Source of the DNA: an uncultured Sphingomonas sp.
Lineage (GTDB): Bacteria; Pseudomonadota; Alphaproteobacteria; Sphingomonadales; Sphingomonadaceae
Direction of reading: 5' to 3'
DNA: 64,000 bases
NCBI RefSeq assembly: GCF_913062585.1
Contig: NZ_CAJXWX010000002.1
Coordinates: 248,001-312,000 of the forward strand
Shown here: positions 34,978-44,504 of the stretch, piece after piece
Layout of the letters: each line of letters opens with the position of its first letter
Position numbering within the stretch: position 1 is the first letter of the stretch
Made by a program: the position numbers and the translations under genes
Notes under the pieces: generated by a model
What the model was told of the DNA's origin: nothing
The model's database searches: none
The model's input: only the letters and a program-made list of their open reading frames with translations

Positions 34978-36285
34978 GTGACGAACGGCCATTCTCGAAT
35001 CGCGTCCGATAGCCGGACGGCTATGGTCGCTGCGGCCGAGGTCGAGGCGCAGTGGCAGTTGCTCGTCCTGGTGGGGCTGGGCAATTTCACCGTCTTGCGG
35101 CGCCATCTGGGCCATGCGGTCTGCGCGACATTGATCAACGCGGTCGCGGGGCGGGTGGCGGTATGTATCCCCGATGCGGTCGCGCGCCCGACCACGCCGT
35201 CGCAGGTCGAGGTGATGATTCGCGCGCCCTCTCGCGAGGTGCTGGACGCGCACCTCGTCACGCTGGGCGAGGCACTGCGTTACCCCTTTCTGCTGCCCGA
35301 TGGCGAATACCGGATCGAGCCGATCCTGGGCGCGGCGCTCGCCGCCGTGCCGCATGACGACGATATGCGCCTGCTCGAAGAGGCCGAACACGCCCTGGCC
35401 GACGCACAGGTCGAGGCGCGGGTGGTCGTGCGCGAACTGGCGGCGCGGTCCGACCGGCTCGACCGTATCGCGCTGTCGCACGAACTGACCCGCGCGATCG
35501 AGCGCGAGGGCCTGTTCGTCGAATATCAGCCCAAGATCCATGTCCGGCAGCAGCGGATCGCCAGTGTCGAGGCGCTGCTGCGCTGGCGGCATCCCGTGCA
35601 CGGGATGATCAGCCCGATCGAGTTCATTCCCGTGGCCGAAGAATCGCGGATCATCGGTCCGCTGACGCTCTGGGTCCTGCGCCGGGTCATCGCCGACCAG
35701 CGGCAGCTGAGCGCCGCCGGCCATGACGTGCGCATCTTCATCAATATCTCCGGCATGTTGCTGGGCGACCTGAATTTCGTCCGCGACGCCTGCGCGATCG
35801 TGCGCGACAGCGGGGCCAAGATCGGCTTCGAGATCACCGAAACCTCGGTCATCCACGATCCGGAAAGCGCGATTTCGAACCTGCAGCTATTCGTCGACAT
35901 GGGGATCGCGGTGGCGATCGACGATTATGGCGCCGGGCTGTCGTCGCTTTCCTATCTGAAGCAGCTGCCCGCCTGCGAGTTGAAGATCGACAAGCTGTTC
36001 ATCACCCAGTTGACCAGCTCCAACCGTGATCCGCTGATCGTTCGCTCGACCATCGACCTGGCCCATGCGCTGGAGATGGAGGTCGTGGCCGAGGGGGTGG
36101 AGACGCCGGCGACCCTGGCGCTGCTCACTGTCATGGGGTGTGACATGATCCAGGGCTATCTGATCAGCCGTCCGATCGGCCTGGAGGCGCTGATCGCCTT
36201 CCTGACCGAGCAGGAGCATCAGGGTATCGCGGCGCTGGCCAAGCCGTTGCCCTTCGCCCGGCTGGTGGCACATGCGCGCGGTTAG
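34978..36285 (+). CDS. c-di-GMP phosphodiesterase (EAL) with degenerate GGDEF-like N-terminus
   Basis: A 435-residue cytosolic protein. Residues about 25-150 resemble a diguanylate cyclase fold that has lost the GGDEF loop. Residues 165-415 form an EAL domain that hydrolyses c-di-GMP to pGpG. The metal and catalytic residues appear intact: E198-A-L, Asn256 (NIS), Glu285 (EITET), Asp315-Asp316 (IDDYGAG), Lys336 (KIDK), and EGVET. Start GTG at 34978. It overlaps the kinase gene by 14 bases. The CtrA-like box upstream suggests cell-cycle or motility control. Confidence 0.88.
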   Translation: MTNGHSRIASDSRTAMVAAAEVEAQWQLLVLVGLGNFTVLRRHLGHAVCATLINAVAGRVAVCIPDAVARPTTPSQVEVMIRAPSREVLDAHLVTLGEALRYPFLLPDGEYRIEPILGAALAAVPHDDDMRLLEEAEHALADAQVEARVVVRELAARSDRLDRIALSHELTRAIEREGLFVEYQPKIHVRQQRIASVEALLRWRHPVHGMISPIEFIPVAEESRIIGPLTLWVLRRVIADQRQLSAAGHDVRIFINISGMLLGDLNFVRDACAIVRDSGAKIGFEITETSVIHDPESAISNLQLFVDMGIAVAIDDYGAGLSSLSYLKQLPACELKIDKLFITQLTSSNRDPLIVRSTIDLAHALEMEVVAEGVETPATLALLTVMGCDMIQGYLISRPIGLEALIAFLTEQEHQGIAALAKPLPFARLVAHARG

Positions 36286-38692
36286 ATATGGGCTGATCGC
36301 CCTGGCCCTGGTCCTGGCCGGCGCCGAGTCCCGGGCGGCGGCGGCCGTTCCGCCTCTCGCCTATTCGCGGGCGATCGACGCGGCCAAGACGGACATGTTG
36401 CGCGATCCCGCGCTGGCGCTGCAAAGCGCACAGGCCGCCCGCGAGGCCGCAAGAGGCATTGTCGACGAACGCGAGCGGGCGCTGGCCTTCGCGACCGCCG
36501 ACTGGCTGCACGGCGAGAGCGCGGTCCGGATCGGTCGTAGCGACGAAGCCAAGGGGGCGATCGCGGCGGCGCTGGCCACCGCCCGGACGCTGGCCCCACG
36601 GTCCGACCTGGTGGCCAATATCCTGTTGTCCAAGGGCGGGCTGGACCGGGCCGATGGCAGGATCGCCGATGCGCTCAACGCCTATCAGTCGGCGCACCGC
36701 GTCTTTCAGCAGCTGAACGATCCGCGCGGGCAGGCCAAGGCGCTGGTCCAGATCGCCGACCTGTATAACGACGCCAAGGACTTCGCCTCGGCCCTGCGCT
36801 ATCTGGAGCAGGCGAGCGGCACCTATCGCGGGGACGACAGTTTTCGCCTGGCGATCCTGAACAACCGCGCGCTGACGCTGACCGAAATGGCGCGCACCGC
36901 CGATGCGCTGGTACAGTTTCGCGCGGCACTGCGTCTGGCCCGGACGATGGACAGCCCCGCGCTCCAGGCGGTGATCGGGCGCAACATCGCCCGCGCCCAG
37001 CTGAGCATGGGCCGGTTGAACGAGGCGGAGGCGACGATCGCCGAAGTGCGGCGCGTCGATCCCCAGGCCGGCCTTGAGGATATTCGGGCCCTGCGCAGCA
37101 TCGCGGCACAGGCCATGTTCCAGCGCGGACGGCCGGCGGAGGCGGCGCGGCTGATCGACGCGAGTTTTGCCGGGGTCGATCTCGCGACGACCACCGTGTT
37201 GCAACGCGACGCGCATCGCAGCGCCTATCAGATCTACAAGGCGGTCGGCCGGGACGGCGATGCGCTGCGCCATCTGGAGGCACTGAAGCGCATCGACGAC
37301 GAATCGACGCGGCTGGCGACCTCGACCGGCCTCGCGCTGATGGCTGCACGGTTCGACTTCGCCAATCAGGAACTGCGTATCGCGCGGATGAAGGCGGCCG
37401 ACCTGCAGCGCAATATCGCGTTCGAGCGCGCGCAGTTGCGGACCGAGCGAATCATCCTGATCGGGTCGGTCGCCGCGATCGTCGTGGTGCTCGCGTTGCT
37501 GGGTATCTGGCTGGTCACTTTGGGGCGCAGCCGCAACCGTATCCGCGCCGCGCATGGCGAACTGGCCGTGACCAATGACCAGCTGGAAAAGGCGCTGGCG
37601 GTCAAGACCGAGTTCCTGGCGACGACCAGCCATGAAATCCGCACGCCCCTGAACGGCATTCTGGGGATGACCCAGATCATGCTGGCCGACGCGGACCTGC
37701 CCGGCGACCAGCGCGAGCGGGTCGAGGTCATGCACGGCGCGGGACTGACGATGCGCGCGCTGGTCGACGATCTGCTCGACGTCGCCAAGATCGAAAACGG
37801 TCGCCTGACGCTGGAACACGAACCCTTCGACCTGGCGGCGACCGTGCGCGACGCCTCCCGCCTGTTCGAGGATCAGGCGGCGGCCAAGGGAATCGTCTTT
37901 GCCCGCGATCTGGCCGATTGCCCGGCGATGGTCGTCGGCGATTCGGCACGCATCCGCCAGATCGTCTTCAACCTGCTGTCCAACGCGTTGAAATTCACCA
38001 GCGCGGGCGAGGTGCGGCTGGTCGCCGAGCGCCGGGCCGATGGCGTGTCGCTTAGCGTGACCGACAGCGGCATCGGCATCGCACCCGAAAAGCTGGAGGA
38101 GATTTTCGAGGCTTTCCGCCAGGCCGATACCAGCACCACCCGGCAGTTCGGCGGCACCGGCCTGGGTCTCGCCATCTGTCGGCGTCTGGCGCGGGCGATG
38201 GGCGGCGACGTGACGGTCGAGAGCGAGGCGGGACGCGGCTCGTGCTTCACGCTGAGCCTGCCGCTGGTCGAGCAGAAGGCGCCCGCGATGCCCGAACGCC
38301 CCACGGTGCTGATCCTGGAGCGCAATCCGATCCGGCGTGCCATGTGGGCCAAATTGTGTGTGGACCATGCCGCCATCCTCTTTGCGGCCGATGCAGACGA
38401 AGCCGTTGCCCGGTTGCAGGAGGGCGGTGTCGCGCAGCTGTTGATCGACGACGGCGCGATCCGGGACGCGGGCGTCGGCGCTGCCCTGCGCGCCATCACG
38501 GCGGCGGCGGGCGCTTCGGTGCCCGTCCATCTGTTGTGGCCGGAAACGGAGTCGTTGGACGGGAACGAATTACCCGCCGGCGGATTGGTTCGAATCTTCG
38601 CCAAGCCGATCTCAGGGACCGAGGTGATCCGAGAGATGTTCGACGCCTCGTCGCAAAGCGCCGCATCGTCGCTTGTAACGCAAGCGGCATGA
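36272..38692 (+). CDS. TPR-sensor histidine kinase with degenerate receiver domain
   Basis: An 806-residue membrane kinase. Signal peptide 1-25, a periplasmic TPR-like helical sensor (about 30-385), a transmembrane helix (395-417), a coiled coil, HisKA with His454 in [12 protein letters not shown], and HATPase_c ([30 protein letters not shown]). The last roughly 130 residues resemble a receiver domain ([18 protein letters not shown]) but lack the normal acidic pocket. It overlaps the EAL gene by 14 bases and is followed by a single-domain response regulator. The TPR sensor suggests that it detects a protein or peptide in the periplasm. Confidence 0.9.
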   Translation: MRAVRYGLIALALVLAGAESRAAAAVPPLAYSRAIDAAKTDMLRDPALALQSAQAAREAARGIVDERERALAFATADWLHGESAVRIGRSDEAKGAIAAALATARTLAPRSDLVANILLSKGGLDRADGRIADALNAYQSAHRVFQQLNDPRGQAKALVQIADLYNDAKDFASALRYLEQASGTYRGDDSFRLAILNNRALTLTEMARTADALVQFRAALRLARTMDSPALQAVIGRNIARAQLSMGRLNEAEATIAEVRRVDPQAGLEDIRALRSIAAQAMFQRGRPAEAARLIDASFAGVDLATTTVLQRDAHRSAYQIYKAVGRDGDALRHLEALKRIDDESTRLATSTGLALMAARFDFANQELRIARMKAADLQRNIAFERAQLRTERIILIGSVAAIVVVLALLGIWLVTLGRSRNRIRAAHGELAVTNDQLEKALAVKTEFLATTSHEIRTPLNGILGMTQIMLADADLPGDQRERVEVMHGAGLTMRALVDDLLDVAKIENGRLTLEHEPFDLAATVRDASRLFEDQAAAKGIVFARDLADCPAMVVGDSARIRQIVFNLLSNALKFTSAGEVRLVAERRADGVSLSVTDSGIGIAPEKLEEIFEAFRQADTSTTRQFGGTGLGLAICRRLARAMGGDVTVESEAGRGSCFTLSLPLVEQKAPAMPERPTVLILERNPIRRAMWAKLCVDHAAILFAADADEAVARLQEGGVAQLLIDDGAIRDAGVGAALRAITAAAGASVPVHLLWPETESLDGNELPAGGLVRIFAKPISGTEVIREMFDASSQSAASSLVTQAA

Positions 38693-38758
38693 TCGTTAGG
38701 GCGGAATGATGATTCGCGCCACAGACGCCGACGCACCAGGGATGTCAGAGGGATGTTC

Positions 38759-39148
38759 ATGAACGTCCTTTTCATCGAGGACGACCGCATGAACCGGCGG
38801 GTCGTGCGCGACATGCTGGATGTCGCGGGCGCGGCCATGGCCGAGGCGGAAACGGCGGAGATCGGTCTGGAGATGATCGACCGCGACGATTACCACATGA
38901 TCCTGATCGACCTGCGGATGCCCGGCATGGACGGCATCACCGCCATCCGGCACATTCGCGCCCGCGGCGATGCCAAGGCGGAGGTGCCGATCATCGTGGT
39001 CACCGCCGACAGCGGCGTCGACCTGCGCGAACGCTGCCTGAGCGCTGGGGCCGACGACGTGATCGTCAAGCCGGTCGCCATGGATCAGCTGTTCGAATCG
39101 ATGGGCCGCATCCTGGCGGGCGATCGCGGCGGCGCGATCATCAGTTGA
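38759..39148 (+). CDS. Single-domain response regulator (CheY-like)
   Basis: A 129-residue receiver domain with acidic pocket EDD (7-9), phospho-acceptor Asp51 (LIDLRMPGMDG), Thr83 (VTAD) and Lys104 (VKPV). No output domain, so it acts by protein contact or as a phosphate shuttle. I chose the second ATG at 38759 because GAGGG is correctly spaced from it (the first ATG at 38753 touches the ribosome site). It is the last gene of the EAL-kinase-regulator unit and the probable partner of the upstream kinase. Confidence 0.9.
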   Translation: MNVLFIEDDRMNRRVVRDMLDVAGAAMAEAETAEIGLEMIDRDDYHMILIDLRMPGMDGITAIRHIRARGDAKAEVPIIVVTADSGVDLRERCLSAGADDVIVKPVAMDQLFESMGRILAGDRGGAIIS

Positions 39149-39997
39149 TCAGCCGCCCGTATCGGGGTTCGGACGCAGTGCCTCGGCCAGCGACGCGGTG
39201 GCGCTGCCGCGCTTGGCGGGCAACGGCTGCGACGGATCGGGCGCCCATCCGGTCAGGAAGACCAGGTTGAACTGCTCGGCCACGCGCCCGTCCGGATCGG
39301 CCATGTCGGCAAAGGCCGAGGCCGCCATCGCCAGTGCTTCGCGCGTGATCGGCCGCCGCTCGGCCAGCAGGTTGTTCGCCGCCATGCCGCGCAGATCGCC
39401 CAGCAGCCGCCCGAAGTCGCGATAGCGCACGTCCAGCGTTTCGATGTCCGCGACCGGCAGGGTGAAGCCCGCGCGCATCAGCAGGTCGCCCGCCGAGCGG
39501 ACATCGACCTGCGGATGCAGGCGCGCGACCGGGCGCTCGGCCTCCGCCACGCGCAAGGCGGCGCGCAGCCGGGGCAGCGAGCCGCCGCCGACAAAGGCGC
39601 CCAGGAACAGGCCGTCGGGGCGCAGCACACGCCGGATCAGGGCCAGCGCGCCGGGCAGATCGTCGACCTGGTCCAGCACGCCGGCGCTGACCACCAGGTC
39701 GAAGCTGCGATCGGCGAAGGGCAGGCGGTCCTCGTCGCCCTGAACGCCGCCCGACGCGCGTGCGAAGGCGAAGCCGGGATCCAGCCGCGCGACCCGCGCA
39801 CCGGGCGGGGGCAGGAATGCGCCATCGAAACAGCCCAGGTCGAGAATGTCGCGAAAGGGCCGCGTCACCGCATCCAGCCGCTCGGCCAGGCCATCGAGCA
39901 TCGCCGCGCGCAGGAAATCATGCTCGGCATAATCGGGCTGGGCCCGGTCGCGACGCAGGCGACGGGCATGACGGTCGAAGATGGTGGGGCTGCTCAC
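39149..39997 (-). CDS. SAM-dependent methyltransferase (BioC/NDUFAF5-like)
   Basis: A 282-residue class-I methyltransferase. N-terminal IFDRHARRLRRDRA, motif I ILDLGCFDGAF, acidic-loop LPFADRSFDLVVSAGVL, and ADMADPDGRVAEQFNLVFLTGWAPD near the end, an arrangement typical of alphaproteobacterial proteins annotated BioC-like or related to the complex-I assembly factor NDUFAF5. The start is read as GTG at 39997, close to the divergent comF. The gene ends exactly where the upstream regulator gene (plus strand) ends. Confidence 0.8.
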   Translation of the reverse strand: MSSPTIFDRHARRLRRDRAQPDYAEHDFLRAAMLDGLAERLDAVTRPFRDILDLGCFDGAFLPPPGARVARLDPGFAFARASGGVQGDEDRLPFADRSFDLVVSAGVLDQVDDLPGALALIRRVLRPDGLFLGAFVGGGSLPRLRAALRVAEAERPVARLHPQVDVRSAGDLLMRAGFTLPVADIETLDVRYRDFGRLLGDLRGMAANNLLAERRPITREALAMAASAFADMADPDGRVAEQFNLVFLTGWAPDPSQPLPAKRGSATASLAEALRPNPDTGG

Positions 39998-40055
39998 GCC
40001 CGCGCTTGTGCGCGCTCGCACGATCGGGGACAAGACAAAGCCGATGGGGGCCCGC

Positions 40056-40814
40056 ATGAAATGGCCGGGATTTGCGGTGGGGCGGGCGAGGGCCGTTCTC
40101 GCCTGGGCGGTCCGCTGGGCCTTGCCCCCGCGCTGTCCGGGCTGTGCCGAGCCGGTCGAGGCGGATCACCGTTTTTGCGCCGCATGTTGGGGGCAGTTGC
40201 GGTTTCTGGACGATGCGGGATGCGCGAGGTGCGGGATGCCTTTGGGCGGGGACCACGTCGGACAGACATGCTGCGGCCCCTGTCTTGCCGAGCCGCCGCG
40301 TCATGCGGGTATCCATGCGGCGGTCGCTTACGGCCCGATCGCGCGGCAATTGCCGATCCGGTTGAAGCATGGCGGGCGGATCGGCGTGGCGGAGACCATG
40401 GCCGGGCCGATGACGCGCCGCCTGCCGCCGGATGCGGAGTTGCTCGTCCCGGTTCCGCTCCATCGCTGGCGCTTGTGGCGGCGTGGGTTCAACCAGTCGG
40501 TGCTGATCGGTGAGGGCATCGCCCGGCGGACCGGCGTGACGCTGGCGCGCGATGCCTTGCAACGGGTGCGCGCCACGCCGCTATTGCGTGGCCTGTCCCC
40601 GCGCCAGCGCCGCGCCGCGGTGACGCGCGCCTTTCGCGTGGCCGATCCGGCGGCGGTGAAGGGGCGGCGGGTGGTGCTGGTCGACGATGTCTATACGACC
40701 GGTGCGACGGCGGGTGCCTGTGTCCGTGCGCTGCTCGCTGCAGGGGCTATGTCGGTCGCGATCCTGTGTTGGGCGCGGGTGATCGACCATGACGGCGGCG
40801 GCCCAGACGATTGA
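40056..40814 (+). CDS. comF: ComF family phosphoribosyltransferase-like protein
   Basis: A 252-residue protein with an N-terminal double zinc finger (CPGC ... CAAC ... CARC ... CGPC) and a C-terminal type-I PRTase fold whose PRPP motif reads VVLVDDVYTTGAT. ComF proteins assist natural DNA uptake or recombination after transformation. The start ATG at 40056 (MKWPGF) has a G-rich ribosome site upstream. In the conserved order methyltransferase / comF-grxC-nitrilase-DUF1178. Confidence 0.88.
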   Translation: MKWPGFAVGRARAVLAWAVRWALPPRCPGCAEPVEADHRFCAACWGQLRFLDDAGCARCGMPLGGDHVGQTCCGPCLAEPPRHAGIHAAVAYGPIARQLPIRLKHGGRIGVAETMAGPMTRRLPPDAELLVPVPLHRWRLWRRGFNQSVLIGEGIARRTGVTLARDALQRVRATPLLRGLSPRQRRAAVTRAFRVADPAAVKGRRVVLVDDVYTTGATAGACVRALLAAGAMSVAILCWARVIDHDGGGPDD

Positions 40815-40845
40815 CAAGCGGCCTCACGCGCCACACCTGAGGGGC

Positions 40846-41103
40846 ATGGCAAAGGTCGAAATCTACACCAAGGCGTTCTGCCCCTATTGCACTCGGGCCA
40901 AGGCGCTGCTCGCCTCCAAGGGCGTCGAGCCCGTGGAATATGACATCACCATGGGGGGTCCCCAGCGCGCCGAGATGATCGAGCGGGCGAGCGGGCGCAC
41001 CACCGTGCCGCAGGTCTTTATCGACGGCCAGCATATCGGCGGCTCAGACGACCTGGCCGCGCTCGACAAGCGGGGAGGGCTCGACCCGCTCCTCTCGGCA
41101 TGA
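40846..41103 (+). CDS. grxC: Glutaredoxin 3
   Basis: An 85-residue dithiol glutaredoxin that reduces disulfides with glutathione in the cytosol. Active site CPYC (Cys12/Cys15), cis-Pro loop TVPQVFIDGQHIGGSDDL. The start at 40846 (MAKVEI) has GAGGGG upstream. The stop overlaps the nitrilase start by four bases (ATGA). Confidence 0.95.
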   Translation: MAKVEIYTKAFCPYCTRAKALLASKGVEPVEYDITMGGPQRAEMIERASGRTTVPQVFIDGQHIGGSDDLAALDKRGGLDPLLSA

Positions 41104-41924
41104 CAGCCATCGCGGTGCTGCAGATGACGGCGGGGATCGACCCCGCCGCCAATGCGGACGTGTTGGAGCAGGCCGTGGCCGACGCGGCGGCGCGGGGGGC
41201 GACGATGCTCTTCACGCCGGAGATGTCGGGCCTGATCGATCGCGACCGGACGCGCGCCGCACCGCATCTGGTGGCCGAGGACCAAGACCCCGTGCTGGCG
41301 CGTGTCCGGGCGGCGGCGGCAAGCCATGGCCTTTGGGTCCATCTCGGCTCGCTGGCGGTGCGGGCGGCGGACGGGCGGCTCGCCAATCGCGGCTATGTGA
41401 TCGACGATCGCGGCGAGGTCCGCGCACGCTACGACAAGATGCACCTGTTCGACGTCGACCTGCCCAGCGGCGAAAGCTGGCGCGAATCCGCCTCCTATGC
41501 GTGCGGAGAGCAGGCGGTGGTGGTCGATACGCCGGTCGGGCGGCTGGGCCTGGCCATCTGCTACGACCTGCGCTTCCCCGCGCTGTTCGCGGCGCTGACC
41601 GAGGCGGGGGCAACGCTTTTGTCGGTCCCTGCCGCCTTCACCCGGCCGACGGGGGCGGCGCATTGGCACATCCTGCTGCGCGCCCGCGCGATCGAGGCGG
41701 GCGTGCATCTGGTCGCCGCGGCGCAGACCGGCGAGCATCAGGACAGCCGGGCCACCTATGGCCATTCGCTGGTCGTGGGACCTTGGGGCGAAGTACTGCT
41801 CGACATGGGCGAGGCGGCCGGGCTGGGCCTCGCCACCATCGACCCGGCCGAGGTGGCGGCGGTGCGGGCGCGCCTGCCCGCGATTCGCCACCGCCGGGCG
41901 ATCCCGCCCGTGGTGATCGCATGA
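41100..41924 (+). CDS. Carbon-nitrogen hydrolase (omega-amidase/Nit-like)
   Basis: A 274-residue nitrilase-superfamily amidase with the triad Glu41 (FTPEMS), Lys113 (YDKMHLFD) and Cys154 (AICYDLRFP). The Nit1-like signature points to deamidation of deaminated glutathione or alpha-keto acid amides, which fits the adjacent glutaredoxin. It overlaps grxC by four bases and DUF1178 by four bases, so it is translationally coupled on both sides. Confidence 0.9.
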   Translation: MTAIAVLQMTAGIDPAANADVLEQAVADAAARGATMLFTPEMSGLIDRDRTRAAPHLVAEDQDPVLARVRAAAASHGLWVHLGSLAVRAADGRLANRGYVIDDRGEVRARYDKMHLFDVDLPSGESWRESASYACGEQAVVVDTPVGRLGLAICYDLRFPALFAALTEAGATLLSVPAAFTRPTGAAHWHILLRARAIEAGVHLVAAAQTGEHQDSRATYGHSLVVGPWGEVLLDMGEAAGLGLATIDPAEVAAVRARLPAIRHRRAIPPVVIA

Positions 41925-42352
41925 TCGTCTTCGACCTGCGCTGCGCCACCGGCCATGTGTTCGAGGCCTGGTTCGCCTCGTCCGCCGCCTATGCCGAACA
42001 GCGCGAGGGCGGGCAGGTCGAATGCCCGCTCTGCGGCGACCGGCAGATTGAAAAGGCGGTGATGGCCCCGCAGATCGCGGCCAAGGGCAACAGCAAGCCC
42101 GATGGACCCAGCCCCCAGGCCATGAAGGCCGCGCTGGAACATCTGGCCCAGGCGCAGGCGAAGATGCTGGAAAAATCGACCTGGGTCGGCACCGCCTTTG
42201 CCGACAAGGCCCGCGCCATGCACGAAGGCGACGCACCGCCCGCGCCGATCCATGGCCAGGCCAGCCTGGCCGAGGCCAAGGCGCTGGTCGAGGAGGGCGT
42301 GCCCGTCGCGCCGCTGCCATTCCCGGTGGTGCCGCCCAAGCTGACCAACTGA
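41921..42352 (+). CDS. DUF1178 family protein
   Basis: A 143-residue protein with an N-terminal zinc-ribbon-like start (MIVFDLRCATGHVFEAWF ... CPLCGD) and a helical, Ala/Lys-rich C-terminal half. The DUF1178 family is confined mainly to alpha- and betaproteobacteria and usually follows the nitrilase gene. Function unknown; zinc binding is suggested by the three cysteines. Confidence 0.88.
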   Translation: MIVFDLRCATGHVFEAWFASSAAYAEQREGGQVECPLCGDRQIEKAVMAPQIAAKGNSKPDGPSPQAMKAALEHLAQAQAKMLEKSTWVGTAFADKARAMHEGDAPPAPIHGQASLAEAKALVEEGVPVAPLPFPVVPPKLTN

Positions 42353-42408
42353 GCCGCCATCCGCTCTGGACCCCATGCCGCGTCCCGAGTATCACCGCCC
42401 GCGCATGG

Positions 42409-42485
42409 GGCCCCGTAGCTCAGCAGGATAGAGCATCAGATTCCTAATCTGAGGGCCACTGGTTCGAATCCAGTCGGGGTCACCA
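42409..42485 (+). tRNA. tRNA-Arg (anticodon CCT)
   Basis: A 77-nucleotide cloverleaf. Acceptor GGCCCCG pairs with CGGGGTC; D arm with GCTC/GAGC; anticodon stem TCAGA/TCTGA with loop TTCCTAA, giving anticodon CCT, which reads AGG; T arm CTGG-TTCGAAT-CCAG. The CCA end is encoded. A hairpin follows. Confidence 0.97.
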
Positions 42486-42486
42486 T

Positions 42487-42517
42487 GCAGAGGGCTGGCG
42501 ACGTAAAAGTCCTCTGC
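42487..42517 (+). terminator. Hairpin after tRNA-Arg
   Basis: A 10-base stem with one G-U pair (GCAGAGGGCT with AGTCCTCTGC), directly after the tRNA. Probable terminator or processing signal; no T tract. Confidence 0.6.
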
Positions 42518-42603
42518 GGCGATCGGGGCGCTCCCCAAACTACGCCTCGATAATTCAAATTATAATCTCTTCAGGAAATGCGATCTTAAGACGTCGCTGT
42601 CAC

Positions 42604-42626
42604 AACACCCTTACTCTCGGGGTGTT
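42604..42626 (+). promoter_or_regulatory. 5'-UTR hairpin covering the chemoreceptor ribosome site
   Basis: AACACCC (42604-42610) pairs with GGGTGTT (42620-42626), ending 5 bases before the ATG at 42632. The only purine-rich ribosome-binding candidate (GGGG) lies in this stem, so folding could limit translation. Confidence 0.4.
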
Positions 42627-42631
42627 CGACG

Positions 42632-44491
42632 ATGAAAAATCTGAAGATCAGCAATAAACTGTTCGTGGCGTTCGGCGTCCTGACCGCAGCGCTTATCGTG
42701 ACGATGATGCTCTCGATCATGAGTCAGCAGCACCTCAATAGCGTGGCGGAAAATCTTGGGCGGACCCGCCGGGACAAGCTGGTCGCGATTTCGCTGATCA
42801 ACACCGCGACATCGGATTATCGCGTCTATGAGGCGTCGATCATTCTGTTCGCCGAGCCCGATCAGATCAATATGGCCCTCCGCGACCTGGACGAACGGTC
42901 GAAAACGATCGCCAAAACCGAAGCGTTTCTCGATCGCAGCCTGACCGCGCCCAAGGCGATCGCGCAGTTTCGTACGTTTCGCGAACATTGGGCCATGTAC
43001 GAACAAATGTCCCGCAAGACGGTCGATCTTGGCAGCCGGAACCTGAACGCCGAGGCCACGGCCAATTTTCGGGCAAGCAAGCGCATCTTTGATACGGCGA
43101 ACAAGGACGCTGCCATCATGAGCGACATTCAGGTCGCCCTGATGGACAAGGAGATGAACGAGGCGACCCAGAATTATATCTGGTCGCGCAATGCCTCGAT
43201 CGCGATTGCGGTGCTCGTGCTCGCCCTCACCGGCTATCTGCTGATGGCGCTGGTCCGGGCTATCGCCAATCCGCTGGCGGCGATGACCAACGCGATGCGG
43301 CGGTTGGCGGCGGGCGATCTGAATGCCCAGCTGGCGGTCGATCCGCGTCGTGACGAGGTCGGGCAGCTGGCCGAGGCGATGGTCGCCTTTCGCGACCAGC
43401 TGGCAGCCGCAGAACAGGCCAAGGCCGAGCAGACGCAGCTGATCGTCAGCAGCATCGGCAGCGGCCTGGATGCGCTGGCGCAGGGCGACCTGACCGCGCG
43501 GATCGAGACGGAACTGACCGGACCGTTCGAGAAGCTCAAGCACGACTTCAACCAAGCCATGGAGGCGGTGTCCGCCACCCTGGTCGCGGTGAATGCCAGC
43601 GCGCACGGGATCAGCCACGGGACCAGCGACATCCGCGAGGCGTCGGACGATCTGGCGCGCCGGACCGAGCAGCAGGCCGCGAGCCTGGAGGAAACCGCCG
43701 CAGCGATGCATGAGATCACCGAGACGGTCCGCGCGACGGCCGAAAATGCCAAGCGTGCCAACGACGTGGTCACCGAGACGCGCAGCGATGCGGACCGTTC
43801 CGCCGATGTGGTGCGCGATGCGGTTGCGGCGATGCATGGCATCGAACGCTCGTCGAGCGAGATCAGCGAGATCATCGGCGTGATCGATGGTATCGCCTTC
43901 CAGACCAACCTCCTGGCGCTGAATGCCGGCGTCGAGGCGGCGCGGGCGGGCGATGCGGGCAAGGGGTTCGCGGTCGTCGCCTCCGAAGTGCGCGCGCTCG
44001 CCCAGCGCTCGGCCGATGCGGCCAAGGACGTCAAGGAACGGATCACGGCATCGACCCAGCAGGTGGATGCCGGGGTGCAGCTGGTCGAACAGGCGGGCCA
44101 GGCGCTCAATCGCATCACCGGGCGGATCGGCGAGATCAACACCATCGTGTCGGGCATCGCCGCGACGGCGGCGCAACAGGCGAACGGGCTGCAGCAGGTG
44201 AACATCGCCGTCTCCGAGATGGACGGGGTGACCCAGCAGAATGCGGCCATGGTCGAACAGGCGACGGCGGCGGCGCGCAGCCTGTCCCAGGAGACCGCGA
44301 CGATGACCCAGCAGGTCAGCCGCTTCCGCCTGCCCGATGACGGCATGGCCAGCCGGGCGGTACCGGATCGCGCCGGTCCCGCGCCCGTCCACCAGTTGCA
44401 GGCCCGCGTCGCGCGTGCCGCGCCGCGTGTCGTCGCCCGTTCGTCGCAGGCGGCCGTGGCGGTCGACCATGGGGACTGGTCGGAATTCTGA
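42632..44491 (+). CDS. Methyl-accepting chemotaxis protein
   Basis: A 619-residue transmembrane chemoreceptor. TM1 about 10-30, a periplasmic four-helix-bundle sensor (31-190), TM2 (about 190-212), HAMP (213-270) and a cytoplasmic signalling domain with the hairpin tip IIGVIDGIAFQTNLLALNAG and AARAGDAGKGFAVVASEVR, which contacts CheA and CheW. The C-terminus ends in a flexible tail and the pentapeptide DWSEF, matching the x-W-x-x-F tether for CheR/CheB. No che genes are adjacent, so it is an orphan receptor feeding a remote pathway. Confidence 0.95.
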   Translation: MKNLKISNKLFVAFGVLTAALIVTMMLSIMSQQHLNSVAENLGRTRRDKLVAISLINTATSDYRVYEASIILFAEPDQINMALRDLDERSKTIAKTEAFLDRSLTAPKAIAQFRTFREHWAMYEQMSRKTVDLGSRNLNAEATANFRASKRIFDTANKDAAIMSDIQVALMDKEMNEATQNYIWSRNASIAIAVLVLALTGYLLMALVRAIANPLAAMTNAMRRLAAGDLNAQLAVDPRRDEVGQLAEAMVAFRDQLAAAEQAKAEQTQLIVSSIGSGLDALAQGDLTARIETELTGPFEKLKHDFNQAMEAVSATLVAVNASAHGISHGTSDIREASDDLARRTEQQAASLEETAAAMHEITETVRATAENAKRANDVVTETRSDADRSADVVRDAVAAMHGIERSSSEISEIIGVIDGIAFQTNLLALNAGVEAARAGDAGKGFAVVASEVRALAQRSADAAKDVKERITASTQQVDAGVQLVEQAGQALNRITGRIGEINTIVSGIAATAAQQANGLQQVNIAVSEMDGVTQQNAAMVEQATAAARSLSQETATMTQQVSRFRLPDDGMASRAVPDRAGPAPVHQLQARVARAAPRVVARSSQAAVAVDHGDWSEF

Positions 44492-44504
44492 TCCCGTCCG
44501 CCGG

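Noticed and set aside
36164..38530. 788-codon minus-strand frame across the TPR kinase
   Set aside because: Antisense to a kinase with all catalytic boxes; low-information Arg/Gln/Asp-rich translation.
42409..42485. tRNA as an integration site for a genomic island
   Set aside because: No integrase, no duplicated tRNA 3' end and no compositional break next to it.
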